Of a DNA stretch of 64,000 nucleotides, positions 63,915 to 64,000 are shown one piece after another. This DNA is from Shewanella marisflavi (GTDB lineage: Bacteria > Pseudomonadota > Gammaproteobacteria > Enterobacterales > Shewanellaceae), in NCBI RefSeq assembly GCF_023283925.1, contig NZ_JAKIKX010000003.1, positions 186,001 to 250,000 on the forward strand, in the 5' to 3' direction. Numbering within the stretch: position 1 is the stretch's first letter; each line of letters starts with the position of its first letter. The notes under the pieces are model-generated. The model worked only from the letters and a program-made list of their open reading frames with translations. It was not told the origin of the DNA and did not search any database. The translations under genes were made by a program, and so were the position numbers.

Positions 63915-64000
63915 ATGTTTTCATCACTCGCTATCGCCTTGTGCGGTGGTCTATTGATTGGCTTGGCGGCAAGCCTGCTTTTGGTCGTTAACGGCCGAAT
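63915..64000 (+). CDS. Start of a YeeE/YedE-type sulfur transporter (truncated by window edge)
   Basis: Only 28 codons are present: MFSSLAIALCGGLLIGLAAS followed by LLLVVNGRI. This first helix ending in NGRI is the usual opening of YeeE/YedE proteins, which import thiosulfate or related sulfur species. AAGAGG lies 8 bases before the ATG. Its position 64 bases after the persulfide reductase gene suggests a sulfane-sulfur operon. Confidence 0.7.
   Translation, partial: MFSSLAIALCGGLLIGLAASLLLVVNGR

Overview
The window is a chromosomal segment of a gammaproteobacterium, almost certainly Shewanella. Supporting this are an ArfA gene carrying an internal terminator, PldA, NhaD, a CRP-type site upstream of a pentaheme nitrite reductase, a B12 salvage and uptake cluster, MetJ control of metH, and a persulfide reductase (CoA-disulfide-reductase-like flavoprotein plus rhodanese) of the type characterised in Shewanella loihica PV-4. 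Species assignment is inference. No rRNA, tRNA, CRISPR array, integrase or transposase gene was seen.

Layout. 1-18.9 kb is mostly ordinary core genes: the end of an exported protein, a peroxiredoxin, a degenerate S41-protease-like protein, pldA, a siroheme/B12 uroporphyrinogen methyltransferase, an MFS transporter, hemG with a b561-type cytochrome, a DUF2955/HlyD pair, a DsbA with a histidine-rich loop, a J-domain protein, nfsB, an AI-2E family permease, a DMT exporter and arfA. 19-31 kb holds rbsK with a nucleoside hydrolase, two Na+/H+ antiporters (NhaC and NhaD families), pirin, a zinc-ribbon/rhomboid fusion, a lone receiver domain, an SDR, a YbaK deacylase and an SseB-like protein.

31-39.1 kb is the accessory island. 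It is visibly AT-richer and sparse. It contains a lipoprotein version of NrfA with a cysteine-bounded N-terminal repeat, flanked by a full-length unknown lipoprotein on one side and a degraded copy of that gene on the other. Next come arrays of palindromic repeats that bracket a large, very AT-rich gene encoding a restriction-endonuclease-like domain fused to a NACHT-type NTPase. That gene is a probable anti-phage NLR-like protein and the best candidate here for an undescribed defence system. A 51-codon ORF overlaps its 3' end.

39.1-52.4 kb is the cobalamin module: B12-dependent metH behind a MetJ operator, a CobC-like phosphatase, a cobalamin riboswitch, then btuD-btuC-cobT-cobS-cobU-cobQ-cobO and btuF. 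These genes import corrinoids, adenosylate them and finish the nucleotide loop; the CbiB step and the BtuB receptor are not in the window. A tandem pair of hairpin elements separates cobO from btuF.

52.4-60.8 kb is a MacAB-like export operon (adaptor, small membrane protein, ATPase, two FtsX-type permeases) followed by an NtrC-family regulator and a histidine kinase with almost no periplasmic domain. A sigma-54 promoter preceded by an array of CGGACAC sites sits in front of the operon, so the system probably regulates itself. 60.8-64 kb has pyrC, the persulfide reductase and the beginning of a YeeE/YedE-type sulfur transporter.
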